A stretch of DNA of 64,000 nucleotides, taken from NCBI RefSeq assembly GCF_004138165.1, contig NZ_RYFF01000013.1:56025-120024 (forward strand). Reading direction: 5' to 3'. Shown one piece after another: positions 24,691 through 34,193 of the stretch. This DNA comes from Candidatus Chloroploca sp. Khr17. GTDB lineage: Bacteria; Chloroflexota; Chloroflexia; Chloroflexales; Chloroflexaceae. The notes under the pieces are model-generated. The model had not been told where the DNA came from. It worked only from the letters and a program-made list of their open reading frames with translations, and ran no database searches. Position 1 is the stretch's first letter. Each line of letters begins with the position of its first letter. Made by a program: the position numbers and the translations under genes.

Positions 24691-25680
24691 ATGATTATCT
24701 CGCGAACACCCTTGCGGATCAGTTTTGCCGGTGGTGGCAGTGACCTGGCGGCTTTTTATCGCCACGAGCCCGGGGCGGTGGTGAGCGTCAGTATCGACAA
24801 GTATATCTATATCAATGCGAATGCGAAGTTTGATCACCAGATCCGCGCTAGTTATTCCGTCACCGAAATTGTCAATTCGGTCGAAGAACTCCAACACGAG
24901 TTGATCCGTGAGGCCCTCAAGTTGACCGGTCGCGATCAGAGCATCGAGATTACCTCCATTTCCGATATTCCCTCGCAGGGCACGGGGCTTGGCTCTTCGA
25001 GCACCTACACCGTTGGCCTGTTGAATGCCTTGCACGCCTTCTGCGGTCGTTTTGCGAGCGCCGAGCGGCTGGCGCGCGAAGCGTGTTATATTGAGATCGA
25101 ACGCTGCGGTGCGCCTATCGGCAAGCAAGATCAGTATATTGCGGCCTACGGCGGTTTGCAATTTATTCAGTTCAATCCCGACGAGAGTGTCTTTGTTGAC
25201 CCCGTTATTTGTTCCGCCACCACCCGGGTGACGTTGCAAAACCGTCTGCTCATGCTCTATACTGGTCAGACCCGCCAGACGGCGACGGTCTTGACCGAGC
25301 AGCGCTCGAAGACGGAACAGGATGCTCGCCAGCGCGCAAACCTTCGTCGCCTCGTCCAATTGGCCCACGACCTGCGGGCGGTACTAGTGGCCAATGATGT
25401 TGATGCCTTCGGTGAAATTCTGCACGAGGGCTGGATGCTGAAACGTCAACTCGCTTCGGGTATCTCGAATGACCGCATTGATGCCTGGTATGAACGTGGA
25501 CGCGCTGCCGGGGCAATGGGAGGCAAGATCCTTGGCGCTGGCGGCGGTGGCTTTTTGCTCCTCTATGCCCCCGTTGAACGCCACGCGGCGATCCTTGCCG
25601 CCTTGCCCGAGTTACGGCGCGTGCCCATTCGTTTTGAGCCACAGGGAAGCAAGATTATTTATGTGGAGGAGGAGTTGTAG
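24691..25680 (+). CDS. hddA: D-glycero-D-manno-heptose-7-phosphate kinase family (GHMP)
   Basis: A 329-residue GHMP kinase. MIISRTPLRISFAGGGSDLA is the typical HddA opening, GTGLGSSST (97-105) the phosphate-binding loop, GKQDQYIAAYGGLQFIQF a substrate motif, and MGGKILGAGGGGFLLLYAP the C-terminal GHMP motif. The known enzyme phosphorylates C1 of heptose 7-phosphate on the GDP-D-alpha-D-heptose route used for S-layer and capsule sugars. With gmhB next to it, heptose in the surface glycan is likely. The isomerase (GmhA) and nucleotidyltransferase (HddC) are not in the window. AGGAG lies four bases before the ATG. A close alternative is a fucose-kinase-like GHMP enzyme. Confidence 0.85.
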   Translation: MIISRTPLRISFAGGGSDLAAFYRHEPGAVVSVSIDKYIYINANAKFDHQIRASYSVTEIVNSVEELQHELIREALKLTGRDQSIEITSISDIPSQGTGLGSSSTYTVGLLNALHAFCGRFASAERLAREACYIEIERCGAPIGKQDQYIAAYGGLQFIQFNPDESVFVDPVICSATTRVTLQNRLLMLYTGQTRQTATVLTEQRSKTEQDARQRANLRRLVQLAHDLRAVLVANDVDAFGEILHEGWMLKRQLASGISNDRIDAWYERGRAAGAMGGKILGAGGGGFLLLYAPVERHAAILAALPELRRVPIRFEPQGSKIIYVEEEL

Positions 25681-25688
25681 CCGCAATG

Positions 25689-25747
25689 CATGCTGCTTGT
25701 GACGAAGCATGCCAGTTACGCTGGCATGCTTCGTCACAAGCAGCATG
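25689..25747. terminator. Perfect hairpin, 27 bp arms, 5-base loop
   Basis: The arm at 25689-25715, beginning CATGCTGCTTGTGACGAAGC, is exactly complementary to 25721-25747; the loop is TTACG. It starts nine bases after the hddA stop and ends 15 bases before the next start, so it covers the whole gap. No T run follows. It probably ends or processes the hddA transcript. Confidence 0.6.
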
Positions 25748-25762
25748 TGGAGGAGGGAGCTT

Positions 25763-27448
25763 ATGTTTCGTTCCCGGATCAGGGTGCTGTTGCTCATAGG
25801 ATGTTGTCTGAGTTTTAGTACTGTGCTGCTCTTTGCGCAAGTCATTCCTTCCCACTTCCTCTTTTTACCCATTGTTGCTCAACCCGGCCCTTCGCCCTCA
25901 ACCGTTGTCCCATCGGTAACCGCAACTTCAACGCCCTTGCCTACTTCGACACCGACTCTTACCCCTACCCGTGATCCGACGATCACGGTCACGTCGACCA
26001 GTACGGCAACGCCCACTGGTACGGCTACGTCTACGGCGACCGCAACGCCGACCGTCGCGACAACGAGTACCGCGACGCCGACCGTCGCGACAAGCAGCGC
26101 AACACCGACAAGTAGCGCAACACCCACCCCAACGAGCACGACGGGGCCAACACCTCAACCTCGCTCGGCCTTTCGTGTCCACGCGCCCTACCACGCCGTC
26201 CAGGATCTCAGCACAAAGTTTGGCGAAATGGCGCTCTTCTGGTTTGGGCAGGTGACGCCGACGCAGAACTATACCGATGTGCGTATTGGCTCGAACGACC
26301 AGGAACTCTATGTCTATCTGGCGATCTTTGACCGCCGCCTCTGGTATAATTCTACGCCTTCGGTGGCTACCCTGACTGATTGGGACGCGGCGACGCTCTA
26401 TCTCGATCCTGGCACCGGCACTGGCTTGACTGCCAATAGCTATCGGTTTACCGCGCAACTAAGCAATGGTGGCGGGGCTGCCTTTCAAGCCTCGGCCCGT
26501 GGCACCACAGGCACCTGGGTTGCCGCGCCGGTTGCCTTCACGACCACCCCTGGCTGGCGTGGTCAGGCCCTCAATGACAATAGCGATGATCGCGGTTGGG
26601 CGATGACCTTCCGCATTCCCTTTAGCAGCCTTGGTCTTGCTGGGCCACCTTCGCCTGGTACGGCCTGGCGGATGGCCGTTGAAGTGCATGATCGTGATGA
26701 TCAAGCCGGCACGCCCATCCCTGTGCAAGTGTGGCCTCCGGCGGGCGTGACGACCAACCCGACCAGCTGGGGCGACCTTGTTTTTGGCGCACCAGGCTAC
26801 ACGTCCCCACCGACAACGAACCAGACGACCTATACCCTTCGTCAGGGGCCGGGCCTGGTGGTGCAGGATGCCGGTGTTGGTGGCGGCACGACCTGTGGCG
26901 ACGGCCTTGATTTTTGGACCGAGTGGGGCCAGGCGACTGATCCGCCCGACAGCAGCCAGTTCAATGTTCAGAACCAGTCCGATATTGCCGACTGGCCCTG
27001 TTTTGCGAAATATTATGCCATCTTCCCGCTTGCCTCGTTGCCGCCAGGCCAGGTTGTTGTTTCAGCCCAGCTGATCCTGCATCAATTTGGTAATTCGCAG
27101 CCCGAGGATGCCGAACGCTCGTTGCTTCAGGCCTTTGTTGTCGGCGAAAATTGGCAAGCAGGGGCGTTGACCTGGAACAATGCGCCCCTAGCGCGCGAAA
27201 ACATCGGCTCTGGCTGGGTTGATCCATTGCCCGCTTTCCCCGGGTGGCCTGGCGTACCGCGCACGCTCGATGTCAGTGCCGGGGTGGCGCGGGCCTATGC
27301 GGAAGGTAGCCCCCTGCGCCTGGCGCTCTATTCGGCTGACAGCGCCTATCACAGTGGCAAATATTTTGTCTCAAGCAAAACCGGCGATTGGAATGCCGTG
27401 GCTCGTCCGACGCTCATCATTACCCTTGGCACGCCAGTTGCTCCGTGA
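25763..27448 (+). CDS. Secreted two-domain surface protein with DNRLRE domain
   Basis: A 561-residue exported protein. Residues 1-27 are a signal peptide, followed by HFLFLPIVAQPGP. A Thr/Pro/Ser linker (about 35-135) contains repeated TATPTVATTS-like units coded by near-identical DNA repeats. Residues 140-350 look like a carbohydrate-binding CBM9/DOMON-type sandwich (DLSTKFGEMALFWFGQVTPT, DAATLYLDPGTGTGL). The C-terminal third is a DNRLRE domain with the typical WQAGALTWNNAPL and LRLALYSAD. It is probably a cell-surface or matrix glycan-binding protein. The ATG at 25763 has GGAGGAGGGAG in front; an upstream in-frame ATG lies within the hairpin and is unlikely. Confidence 0.78.
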   Translation: MFRSRIRVLLLIGCCLSFSTVLLFAQVIPSHFLFLPIVAQPGPSPSTVVPSVTATSTPLPTSTPTLTPTRDPTITVTSTSTATPTGTATSTATATPTVATTSTATPTVATSSATPTSSATPTPTSTTGPTPQPRSAFRVHAPYHAVQDLSTKFGEMALFWFGQVTPTQNYTDVRIGSNDQELYVYLAIFDRRLWYNSTPSVATLTDWDAATLYLDPGTGTGLTANSYRFTAQLSNGGGAAFQASARGTTGTWVAAPVAFTTTPGWRGQALNDNSDDRGWAMTFRIPFSSLGLAGPPSPGTAWRMAVEVHDRDDQAGTPIPVQVWPPAGVTTNPTSWGDLVFGAPGYTSPPTTNQTTYTLRQGPGLVVQDAGVGGGTTCGDGLDFWTEWGQATDPPDSSQFNVQNQSDIADWPCFAKYYAIFPLASLPPGQVVVSAQLILHQFGNSQPEDAERSLLQAFVVGENWQAGALTWNNAPLARENIGSGWVDPLPAFPGWPGVPRTLDVSAGVARAYAEGSPLRLALYSADSAYHSGKYFVSSKTGDWNAVARPTLIITLGTPVAP

Positions 27449-27807
27449 GCAACGTAGGGCAATGGCATCTTTTTCCGTCGCCGTGAACGGCTCGGCTTCT
27501 GGAGAGCGAAGGCCACCTGCGTGGCCTGATCCAGCCGGCGCAGGCCGGCTTTGCCCTGCGTAGCCGAGGCGTTGACGCTGACGGTCGGGGCGCATGGCGG
27601 CGATCCGCGAACATGGTGGCACGCACCAACGGAAGATGCAATCGCCCTGGCCGCTCAAGCGGGTGAAGCCCTTCTCTCCCAGGGCGAAAGCTCCTGGGAG
27701 AGAAGGGCTATTTCCGTAATTGCGTGGTAATACAGGCGATTTATACTGGGGAGGAGTTAAGGTCGAAACATTTGTACGTACAATAGTAGTATTATCTACC
27801 ATCAATT
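27449..27807. other. Intergenic region with small hairpins
   Basis: This 359-base gap holds no supported gene, although both strands carry open frames. Short palindromes follow each other: AGGCCACCTGCGTGGCCT near 27514, AGCCGGCGCAGGCCGGCT near 27534, and a 17 bp perfect hairpin at 27667-27683/27693-27709 (AGCCCTTCTCTCCCAGG). Near the downstream gene TTGTACGTACAA (27772-27783) is a perfect 12-base palindrome that could be an operator. No good -10/-35 pair is visible. Confidence 0.5.
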
Positions 27808-30800
27808 ATGCGCTCGCTACTGACTAGATACAACCCATACCTCTTCCTGGCGCTGGCGATTGCCCTGGCCTATCATGGTGCGCTGCTGCTCAGCGGCACC
27901 TACACCCATACGTACGACGCGTTTGTGCATATCTTCTTTGCTGATCACTACGCTCGTGCCTGGTTCGACCATTGGGAACCGCGCTGGTATACGGGTTTTC
28001 CGATGACCAGCTACCCGCCCGGTTCGCAACAGTCGATCGCCCTGCTCTCGTCCTTTGTGGGTCTCAAGACCGGCTTTGTGATCGTGGCCCTCTTCGCAGT
28101 GCTGAATGTCACGCTTGGCATCTACCGCTTCTCGAAGATCTGGGTGAGCGAGGAAGCCGCCGGCTATGCCGCGCTGATCCTGGTCTTCGCCTCGTGCATT
28201 GCCGAGACGGTTCACGTCTTCGGCCAATTGCCAACGATGTTCTCGCTCGGCTTTCTGTTGAACGCCCTGCCGTTTGTGCAACGCTGGCTTGATGAGGGCA
28301 AGATCCGCTGGCTGCTCACCGCCTGGCTGCTCAACGCAGCTACGACGGCGGGGCACCATGTGACCACGCTCTTTGGGGCCGTCTTTTTTGTGGCCCCGGT
28401 GATCGGGCTCTCGCTCGTGACGGCCTTTCGGACGCCACTGCCCGATGAGCCCCTGGCGCACCCAGGGCGGGTTACCTGGGCCAACCTGCGCCCCCTGATC
28501 ATGCGCCGCGTACGCCGCGTGCTGCCCGCCACCATGCGCGCTGCGGTCTATGGCCCAGGCCTGATCGCCGCGCTGGTGCTGGTGGTGCTGCCCTACTGGC
28601 TCTGGAGCAAGGCCGACCCGATCACCCAGGTCTCGATCCCGCATGCCTCGCGTGACTCGTTCATCGTCAATACCAGCGCAGGCCTGGTCTTCTGGCTTAT
28701 CCCATATGGCCTTTCGCTCATCGCCTTGCCCTACGTCTTCTATAAAGGCATGACCACCCGCGCCTGGCCGATGACGCTCTCGCTTGCCGCTCTGGTCTTC
28801 CTTGGCACCGGCGGCACGACGCCCTTCCCCCGGATGCTGCTGGGCGGCGCGTTTGATGTGCTCACCCTCGACCGCTTCACCTTCTGGGCGACGATTACGA
28901 TGATGCCCTTGCTCGGCGAGTTCGTCGTTAGCCTGCGCCACCGGGGGTTGGCAACGTACCTGCGCGAGCAGTTCGGCACGATCACATGGCGCTTGCTCCA
29001 GGTGAGCCTGATCATCACCTATCTCAGCCTTTCGGCCTTTGTGGCCAACCTGACCCAGTTCCGTCGCTTCCAGCCCGATCCGATCGATTTTCAGCCTATT
29101 GTGACTTTCCTGGAAAAAGATGAGCACTGGCGCTGGCGCTATCTGACGCTGGGCTTCGGCGACCAGATGGCGTGGCTTTCGGCTCAAACGACAGCCAGTA
29201 CGGTTGACGGGAACTATCACTCGGCCCGTCGCCTCCCCGAGTTGACCACCACGCCCGTCGAACGACTAGAGGGCTCTAAGTACAGTGGGGTTCCCGGGAT
29301 TGGCTCGCTCCAGCAGTTCCTGGCTGTGCCCGACAAGTACAACCTGAAGTTTGTCTTCTCGAATGACCAGTTTTACGACCCGCTGCTCTTTTTCTCAGGC
29401 TGGCATCGGCTCCAGCGGCTCGAGAATGGGATCATGGTCTGGGAGCGTGAGGATATCCCGCCGTTGCCCGAGGTGTTGCCCCGCAAAGAGATTCCGCTCT
29501 ACCAGCGGGCAATGTGGGGGATCATCCCGCTAACAGCGATTGTTGCGGCGCTCATCGCTTTCTCCTCGCCAATCTGGCTCCCTTATTTGCGCTGGCTGCT
29601 CAACCTGAACGAGGAAGCGGGCCTGCACACGCCCCTCCACCTACGCAGCAGGCTCTGGGGCACCATCAGTTGGCCGCTCCGCCGTCTTCTGATGCCTCTG
29701 CTGGGTGCGGTCTGGGCGAGGGTGGATCTCGTCGGGCGAGCGCAGCGCATCTGGGCGTGGCTCGACGGGTACCTGCGCAGATGGTCGGCGCTCCCCGCCG
29801 TCGATGACTCACCGGTGGTGCCGTGGCAGGTGTGGCTTGATTGGGGCCAGCGCTTGCCCCACTTGCGCCCGGCCACGCCAACCGCGCATCATGTGCGCCT
29901 TGCTCTGCTGATGCTCATCGCCGTCACGAGTGTCGCCACCGCTGGAACGATCTATGTGCGCCAGGCCCGTACCCCCGTCGCCGTTGTTGAGCGCTACTAC
30001 GACGACCTGGACTTTCGCCGCTTTAGCAGCGCCTACGCACGCCTCGACCCGCTGACGCGGCCACCCTACGATCAGTATCTGCTCGACCTCTCGGTTACAG
30101 GCGGCATGGTCGCCTCGTACGGCAAACTCAACAGCGTCTATGTGCAGGTCGTCGCGGCTGAGCCCGAGCGGGTGAGCGTGATCGCCGAGACCGACTGGGT
30201 CACCTCGCTCACAACCTACCCGACTCGTCAGCACCTCACCCTGGTTCTCCGCGACGGTCGCTGGCATATTCTGCTGGATCCTGTGGATACGACGGTGCCG
30301 CCAGAGCCCTTCTTCCGGCGCGGCGAGATAGGCTGGGTTGCCACCAGTCGCCGCCGGATTGTGGATAAGCCGACGGCCTTCGCCGACATCCTCGACCGCC
30401 CCGAGATCCAGATCCTCTCGGCCCGCCTGGTTCGCTACGAGGGGCGTTATATGGTTGTCGGTGAGTTGATCAACAGCGACTCGGATCCTGCCGACGTGAC
30501 GGTGACCGCGCTGCTGCGTGACCCCGATGGTGTTGAGTTGACGCGCTACAACGCCCAGCAAGTGATGATGCACAAGCTTTTCCCCAAGGAGATAACGCCC
30601 TTTCGCGTTGACTTCGAGGGCGTCGCCGGAGCCGTGCTGACCGATACCGTGGATTTGCAAACGTTCAAGCCTGAGGCCTTCACCCCTCCCTTGCTCACCA
30701 GACCGCTCGGGTCGTTCGACGTCTTTGCCAAGGCCGTTGTCACTCGCCACGACCTGAGCCGCAACGTGAGCCTGCAGAACCTGGCGATCGTGCAGGTGGA

Positions 30801-31149
30801 CGATGGGAGCTATCACCTTCGCGGGCATCTCTTTAACACCGGGACGATCGAGGCAACGATCCCCCATGTGCTGCTGACCTACTACGACGACCAGAACCAG
30901 GTCGCCTGGGTTGATCACGTCTACATCCGTGACACGGTGCGTCCGCAGCGCTCCCTGCCCATCGATCTTGCCCTGGCGGGTTACGGTGACGTCGAGCTCG
31001 TAAGCGAGCAGAGCGGTCTTTTTGGAACCAACCTCGTGCCCGAGGTCAGCCCTGACGCGCCCTGGCGCGAACGCCTCCCGCTGCCCGGGGCGACCGGCTT
31101 TGCCTCGTTGCGGGTGAGCGTCCATGCCTTTGAAGGGGGCGGCCTATGA
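27808..31149 (+). CDS. Large membrane protein, PTPS-related/GT-C-like, with NTF2-like and FxLYD-like domains
   Basis: An 1113-residue protein. The first 560 residues are a polytopic module of the 6-pyruvoyl-tetrahydropterin-synthase-related membrane family, which resembles GT-C glycosyltransferases: THTYDAFVHIFFADHYARAW, WEPRWYTGFPMTSYPPGSQQ and AATTAGHHVTTLFGAVFF. After a further helix near 700, an NTF2-like domain follows (VVERYYDDLDFRRFSSAYAR), then FxLYD-like beta domains (YMVVGELINSDSDPADVTVT and a second near 980). The outer-face domains suggest work on exported glycan or glycoprotein. No ribosome binding site is obvious before the ATG. The stop overlaps the next gene by 4 bases. Confidence 0.72.
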   Translation: MRSLLTRYNPYLFLALAIALAYHGALLLSGTYTHTYDAFVHIFFADHYARAWFDHWEPRWYTGFPMTSYPPGSQQSIALLSSFVGLKTGFVIVALFAVLNVTLGIYRFSKIWVSEEAAGYAALILVFASCIAETVHVFGQLPTMFSLGFLLNALPFVQRWLDEGKIRWLLTAWLLNAATTAGHHVTTLFGAVFFVAPVIGLSLVTAFRTPLPDEPLAHPGRVTWANLRPLIMRRVRRVLPATMRAAVYGPGLIAALVLVVLPYWLWSKADPITQVSIPHASRDSFIVNTSAGLVFWLIPYGLSLIALPYVFYKGMTTRAWPMTLSLAALVFLGTGGTTPFPRMLLGGAFDVLTLDRFTFWATITMMPLLGEFVVSLRHRGLATYLREQFGTITWRLLQVSLIITYLSLSAFVANLTQFRRFQPDPIDFQPIVTFLEKDEHWRWRYLTLGFGDQMAWLSAQTTASTVDGNYHSARRLPELTTTPVERLEGSKYSGVPGIGSLQQFLAVPDKYNLKFVFSNDQFYDPLLFFSGWHRLQRLENGIMVWEREDIPPLPEVLPRKEIPLYQRAMWGIIPLTAIVAALIAFSSPIWLPYLRWLLNLNEEAGLHTPLHLRSRLWGTISWPLRRLLMPLLGAVWARVDLVGRAQRIWAWLDGYLRRWSALPAVDDSPVVPWQVWLDWGQRLPHLRPATPTAHHVRLALLMLIAVTSVATAGTIYVRQARTPVAVVERYYDDLDFRRFSSAYARLDPLTRPPYDQYLLDLSVTGGMVASYGKLNSVYVQVVAAEPERVSVIAETDWVTSLTTYPTRQHLTLVLRDGRWHILLDPVDTTVPPEPFFRRGEIGWVATSRRRIVDKPTAFADILDRPEIQILSARLVRYEGRYMVVGELINSDSDPADVTVTALLRDPDGVELTRYNAQQVMMHKLFPKEITPFRVDFEGVAGAVLTDTVDLQTFKPEAFTPPLLTRPLGSFDVFAKAVVTRHDLSRNVSLQNLAIVQVDDGSYHLRGHLFNTGTIEATIPHVLLTYYDDQNQVAWVDHVYIRDTVRPQRSLPIDLALAGYGDVELVSEQSGLFGTNLVPEVSPDAPWRERLPLPGATGFASLRVSVHAFEGGGL

Positions 31150-32447
31150 GCAGGCAAAAGGCAAAAGAGACAAGGCAAACCAGGGTGCCTACGATGGTGC
31201 GCGGCCTTGTGAGGACGCTCCTCCTCCTCGTCATGCTGGTATTGCTAACAGGGTGCGCCGGGCGTGCGTCCGACGCAGAGCCACAACTGGCAGGTGCCCT
31301 GACGGTTCGCACCCCCGCTAGCTTGCCGGCTGGCGAGCCTCTGATCATTGTGGCCGAGCGGTTCGACGCGCCTGACGGTCTGGAGGCACTGTTGCTGGCG
31401 CAGGGCAGCTATGGCCCACTGGTCTACCGCGCCCGCTTTCAGGGCGGGCGGGCCGAGTTCCGCCTGCCTGGTGAAGACACGCGGGTGGCTGGTCTGGTCG
31501 CACTCACGGCGCGTGCTGGTGCCGCCGAGGGGCACGCCGATCTGACGATCACCCCGGGTGAGGCCGTCGATCCCCTGACCGCCCTGGTAGGCCCACGCAC
31601 GATCATCGCCGACAGGGTTCACTGGGGCACCGCCGCCGTCATCCCCTTTGATGCTCACGGCAACCCTGTGGCCGCAGGCACGCCGGTCGAGTTTCACCTC
31701 GTGCGGCCCAACGCTCGTACCGAGACCATCAGCACAACCGTCCAGCACCTCGTGGGATGGGAACGCATCGCGAGCGCCACCGTCGCAGGGCGCACCACCG
31801 TGATCGCACGCGTCGGCCAGGCGCACGGCCATGAGGCAAGCCTGACTGAGACGCCTGGGTGGCCGGTGCGGTTCACGCTGAGCGCCCCCCCCAGGGGCCT
31901 GCCCGCCGACGGACGTCAACTCGTGCCGCTGCGCACCGCACCCATCGTCGATCGCTATGGCAATCAGATGCTTGATGGAACCCTGGTGACCTTTGTTGTC
32001 GAGGCACCCGATAGCACACTCCGGCTCATTCCGGCCTACACGATCAACGGGGTAGCCGAGGCCTACTTCCAGTCGCCAGCCACGCCCGGAAGACTCACGG
32101 TCTACGCGACCCTCTACGGAGTCAAGAGCCTGCCGTTGCGGCTTGACTTCAAACCGGGCCTTGCCGTCGGCACCATCGCTGTGCAAGCCCGCGTTGACCA
32201 GAAGACTGGCCTCGTTACGCTGGAAACCGGGCCACTCCTGGGTGATCTCGGCCAACTAGTTCCCGAGGGAACGGAGGTACGTTTCACCCTGGCGGGACCT
32301 GAGGGATGGACACAGACGTTCACCGCAGCGACTGAGGACGGATGGGCTCGCCTCGAGCTGTGGCTGGCCGACCTTGTGCCCGGTTCATATCAGGTTGAGG
32401 TGACGGTCGGCGCGGGCGTGGGGGCAACGCAGTTTAGAGCACCGTAG
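31146..32447 (+). CDS. Lipoprotein with Ig-like (Big_1-type) domains
   Basis: A 433-residue protein. MSRQKAKETRQ is a basic leader, and LLLLVMLVLLTGC is a lipobox signal placing Cys37 at the mature end. The rest is beta-rich with repeated Ig-like features: VIPFDAHGNPVAAGTPVEFH and LRTAPIVDRYGNQMLDGTLV, the pattern of invasin/Big_1 domains. No enzyme motif is seen. The ATG overlaps the TGA of the upstream membrane gene, and the GH5-like gene follows after 7 bases, so the three are probably co-translated. A likely role is an outer-face scaffold or partner of the upstream membrane protein. Confidence 0.72.
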   Translation: MSRQKAKETRQTRVPTMVRGLVRTLLLLVMLVLLTGCAGRASDAEPQLAGALTVRTPASLPAGEPLIIVAERFDAPDGLEALLLAQGSYGPLVYRARFQGGRAEFRLPGEDTRVAGLVALTARAGAAEGHADLTITPGEAVDPLTALVGPRTIIADRVHWGTAAVIPFDAHGNPVAAGTPVEFHLVRPNARTETISTTVQHLVGWERIASATVAGRTTVIARVGQAHGHEASLTETPGWPVRFTLSAPPRGLPADGRQLVPLRTAPIVDRYGNQMLDGTLVTFVVEAPDSTLRLIPAYTINGVAEAYFQSPATPGRLTVYATLYGVKSLPLRLDFKPGLAVGTIAVQARVDQKTGLVTLETGPLLGDLGQLVPEGTEVRFTLAGPEGWTQTFTAATEDGWARLELWLADLVPGSYQVEVTVGAGVGATQFRAP

Positions 32448-32454
32448 GTAGGCT

Positions 32455-34155
32455 ATGCGCAAGACTCATCTCAAGTTGATCATCTGGGCGCTGCTCGCGA
32501 TCCTGGCGACGGCAGGTTTCTGGGCGTCGGTGAGCGGCATCGCTAACCTGCTGGCCTACTTCCAGCGTGGGGCCGAGCCGGCCAGCGCACTGAACATTGT
32601 GCCCAATGTGCCGCCTGACCTCCACGTTGCGCTGAGTTGGGACGCCGACGATACCGACATTGGCCGCCCTATCGAGGCTTTCACGCGCAGCCAAGTCGAG
32701 GCGACCTACCTCCGTGCCTGGCTTCAGTGGAACCTCTCGTATATGAAAGGTGAGCCCCACGGACTCACGACCTACTTCACGGGTCCCGCTCGAAACGAGA
32801 TCAGCGCTGCAGTGCGTCGCGCCACCGCCGATGGGCTACGTATCGCGCAGACCAACACGGCCCACCGCCTCCAGTTGCACTTCTACAGCGCCGACGGCAC
32901 GGTGGTCGCCTTTACTGACCACGACGTCCCGATTGCCCAGGTGATCCGCGCGCAATCCGGCACCATCCTGAGTGCTGACGCGACGCGGGCCGACTACGAC
33001 GTTGTCATGTTGCTCGAAGATGGCGAGTGGCGTATTCGCCATCTGGTGCGCAAAGCCGCCACCCCGTCGCCGGCGCTTCAGGTGCCGCCGTGCCCCACCT
33101 GTGTCACCGCCAGCGGCACGGGCCTGGAGCTCGAGGGCGTGCCGTTCTATGTCAAGGGGATCAACTACTATGCTCAGGCCACACCCTGGGATACGTTCTG
33201 GCCGCAATACAACCCCGCCGTGATCGACCGCGACCTGAGCCGGATCAAGGGGTTAGGCCTGAACACGATCCGCATCTTCGTGCCGTACGAGCAGTTCGGC
33301 GGCCCACGGGTGGATCCCGTGATGCTCGACCGGCTCGGCGATCTGCTCGACCGGGCGCAGGCTCAGGATGTGAAGGTGATTGTCACCCTCTTCGACTTTC
33401 GCGCCGACTATGGCTTGCTCGAATGGGCCGCCGCCGACCGACACCTTGAGGCGATCCTGCCTCGTTTTGCCACCCACCCTGCCATCTTGATGTGGGATCT
33501 CAAGAACGAGCCAGACCTCGACGACAAGGTTTCGGGGGCCCCCATCGTGGATGCGTGGCTGGCCCACACCGTCACGCTCGCACGGCGTCTGGCCCCGCAT
33601 CACCTCGTGACGATTGGCTGGTCGAACCCGACGGCAGCGCGTCGCCTGGCCGACCAGGTTGACATCGTGCAATTCCACTACTATGCACCGGTCGTAGAAT
33701 TTGCCCCCGCCTATGCCGCGTTGCGCACAGAAGTCCCTGACCGACCCGTGCTCCTGGGCGAGTTCGGCTTGCCGACATGGAACAGCATTTTCCCGCACGG
33801 CCACACCGAGGCCGAGCAGGCCGTCTACTACGCCGACCTCCTCACGGCAATGCGTGGGATTGATGCGGTCGGCACCCTGGCCTGGACGCTGTACGATTTC
33901 ACCCACATACCCGCCACTGTCGCCGGGAATTGGCCCTGGCAGACTGGCCCGCAGGCCCATATGGGTGTCATCAAGGCCGATGGGCGCGAGAAGCCTGCCG
34001 CAGCCCTGCTCGCACCGGGGGCCGTGCTTGATGTGCCGCCTGTGCCGGGTTGGGCCCGCTGGCTGAAGCCCTTCTGGTTGCTAGTGGCAGGCGGGATCAT
34101 CGCCGTCACAGCGGGGGGAGTGTGGTGGCTTCGGCGGAGGCGAGGCGCAGCCTAG
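32455..34155 (+). CDS. Membrane-anchored GH5-like glycoside hydrolase with NTF2-like domain
   Basis: A 566-residue protein with a helix at 8-30 and another at about 532-555 followed by WLRRRRGAA, so the middle faces one side, presumably outside. Residues 70-200 are an NTF2-like domain (EATYLRAWLQWNLSYMKGEP, DGEWRIRHLVRKA) similar in kind to that in the upstream membrane protein. Residues 225-510 form a GH5-type TIM barrel: YVKGINYYAQATPWDTFWPQ, WDLKNEPD with acid/base Glu352, and LLGEFGLP with nucleophile Glu436. The substrate is probably a beta-linked glycan; trimming or transglycosylating the cell's own exported glycan is inference. Confidence 0.8.
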   Translation: MRKTHLKLIIWALLAILATAGFWASVSGIANLLAYFQRGAEPASALNIVPNVPPDLHVALSWDADDTDIGRPIEAFTRSQVEATYLRAWLQWNLSYMKGEPHGLTTYFTGPARNEISAAVRRATADGLRIAQTNTAHRLQLHFYSADGTVVAFTDHDVPIAQVIRAQSGTILSADATRADYDVVMLLEDGEWRIRHLVRKAATPSPALQVPPCPTCVTASGTGLELEGVPFYVKGINYYAQATPWDTFWPQYNPAVIDRDLSRIKGLGLNTIRIFVPYEQFGGPRVDPVMLDRLGDLLDRAQAQDVKVIVTLFDFRADYGLLEWAAADRHLEAILPRFATHPAILMWDLKNEPDLDDKVSGAPIVDAWLAHTVTLARRLAPHHLVTIGWSNPTAARRLADQVDIVQFHYYAPVVEFAPAYAALRTEVPDRPVLLGEFGLPTWNSIFPHGHTEAEQAVYYADLLTAMRGIDAVGTLAWTLYDFTHIPATVAGNWPWQTGPQAHMGVIKADGREKPAAALLAPGAVLDVPPVPGWARWLKPFWLLVAGGIIAVTAGGVWWLRRRRGAA

Positions 34156-34193
34156 AGCCACTAGGCTGCCCTTCGTCTACTCTGCCCAGTAGG

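Noticed and set aside
14601..27801. Shared 13-mer TATTATCTACCAT at 14601 and 27789
   Set aside because: A 13-base match between two AT-rich gaps is expected by chance in 64 kb, and the flanks do not align.
27371..27805. Open frames on both strands in the gap before the PTPS-related gene
   Set aside because: They run through hairpins and the end of the DNRLRE gene, and no start signal or domain is seen.
27817..29220. Long open frame (467 codons) on the minus strand
   Set aside because: It is antisense to the PTPS-related membrane protein, rich in Gln/Gly/Arg/His without domain signs, and arises from the codon bias of the real gene.
29809..31125. 438-codon minus-strand frame
   Set aside because: Antisense to the C-terminal part of the 27808-31149 gene, with no recognisable motif.
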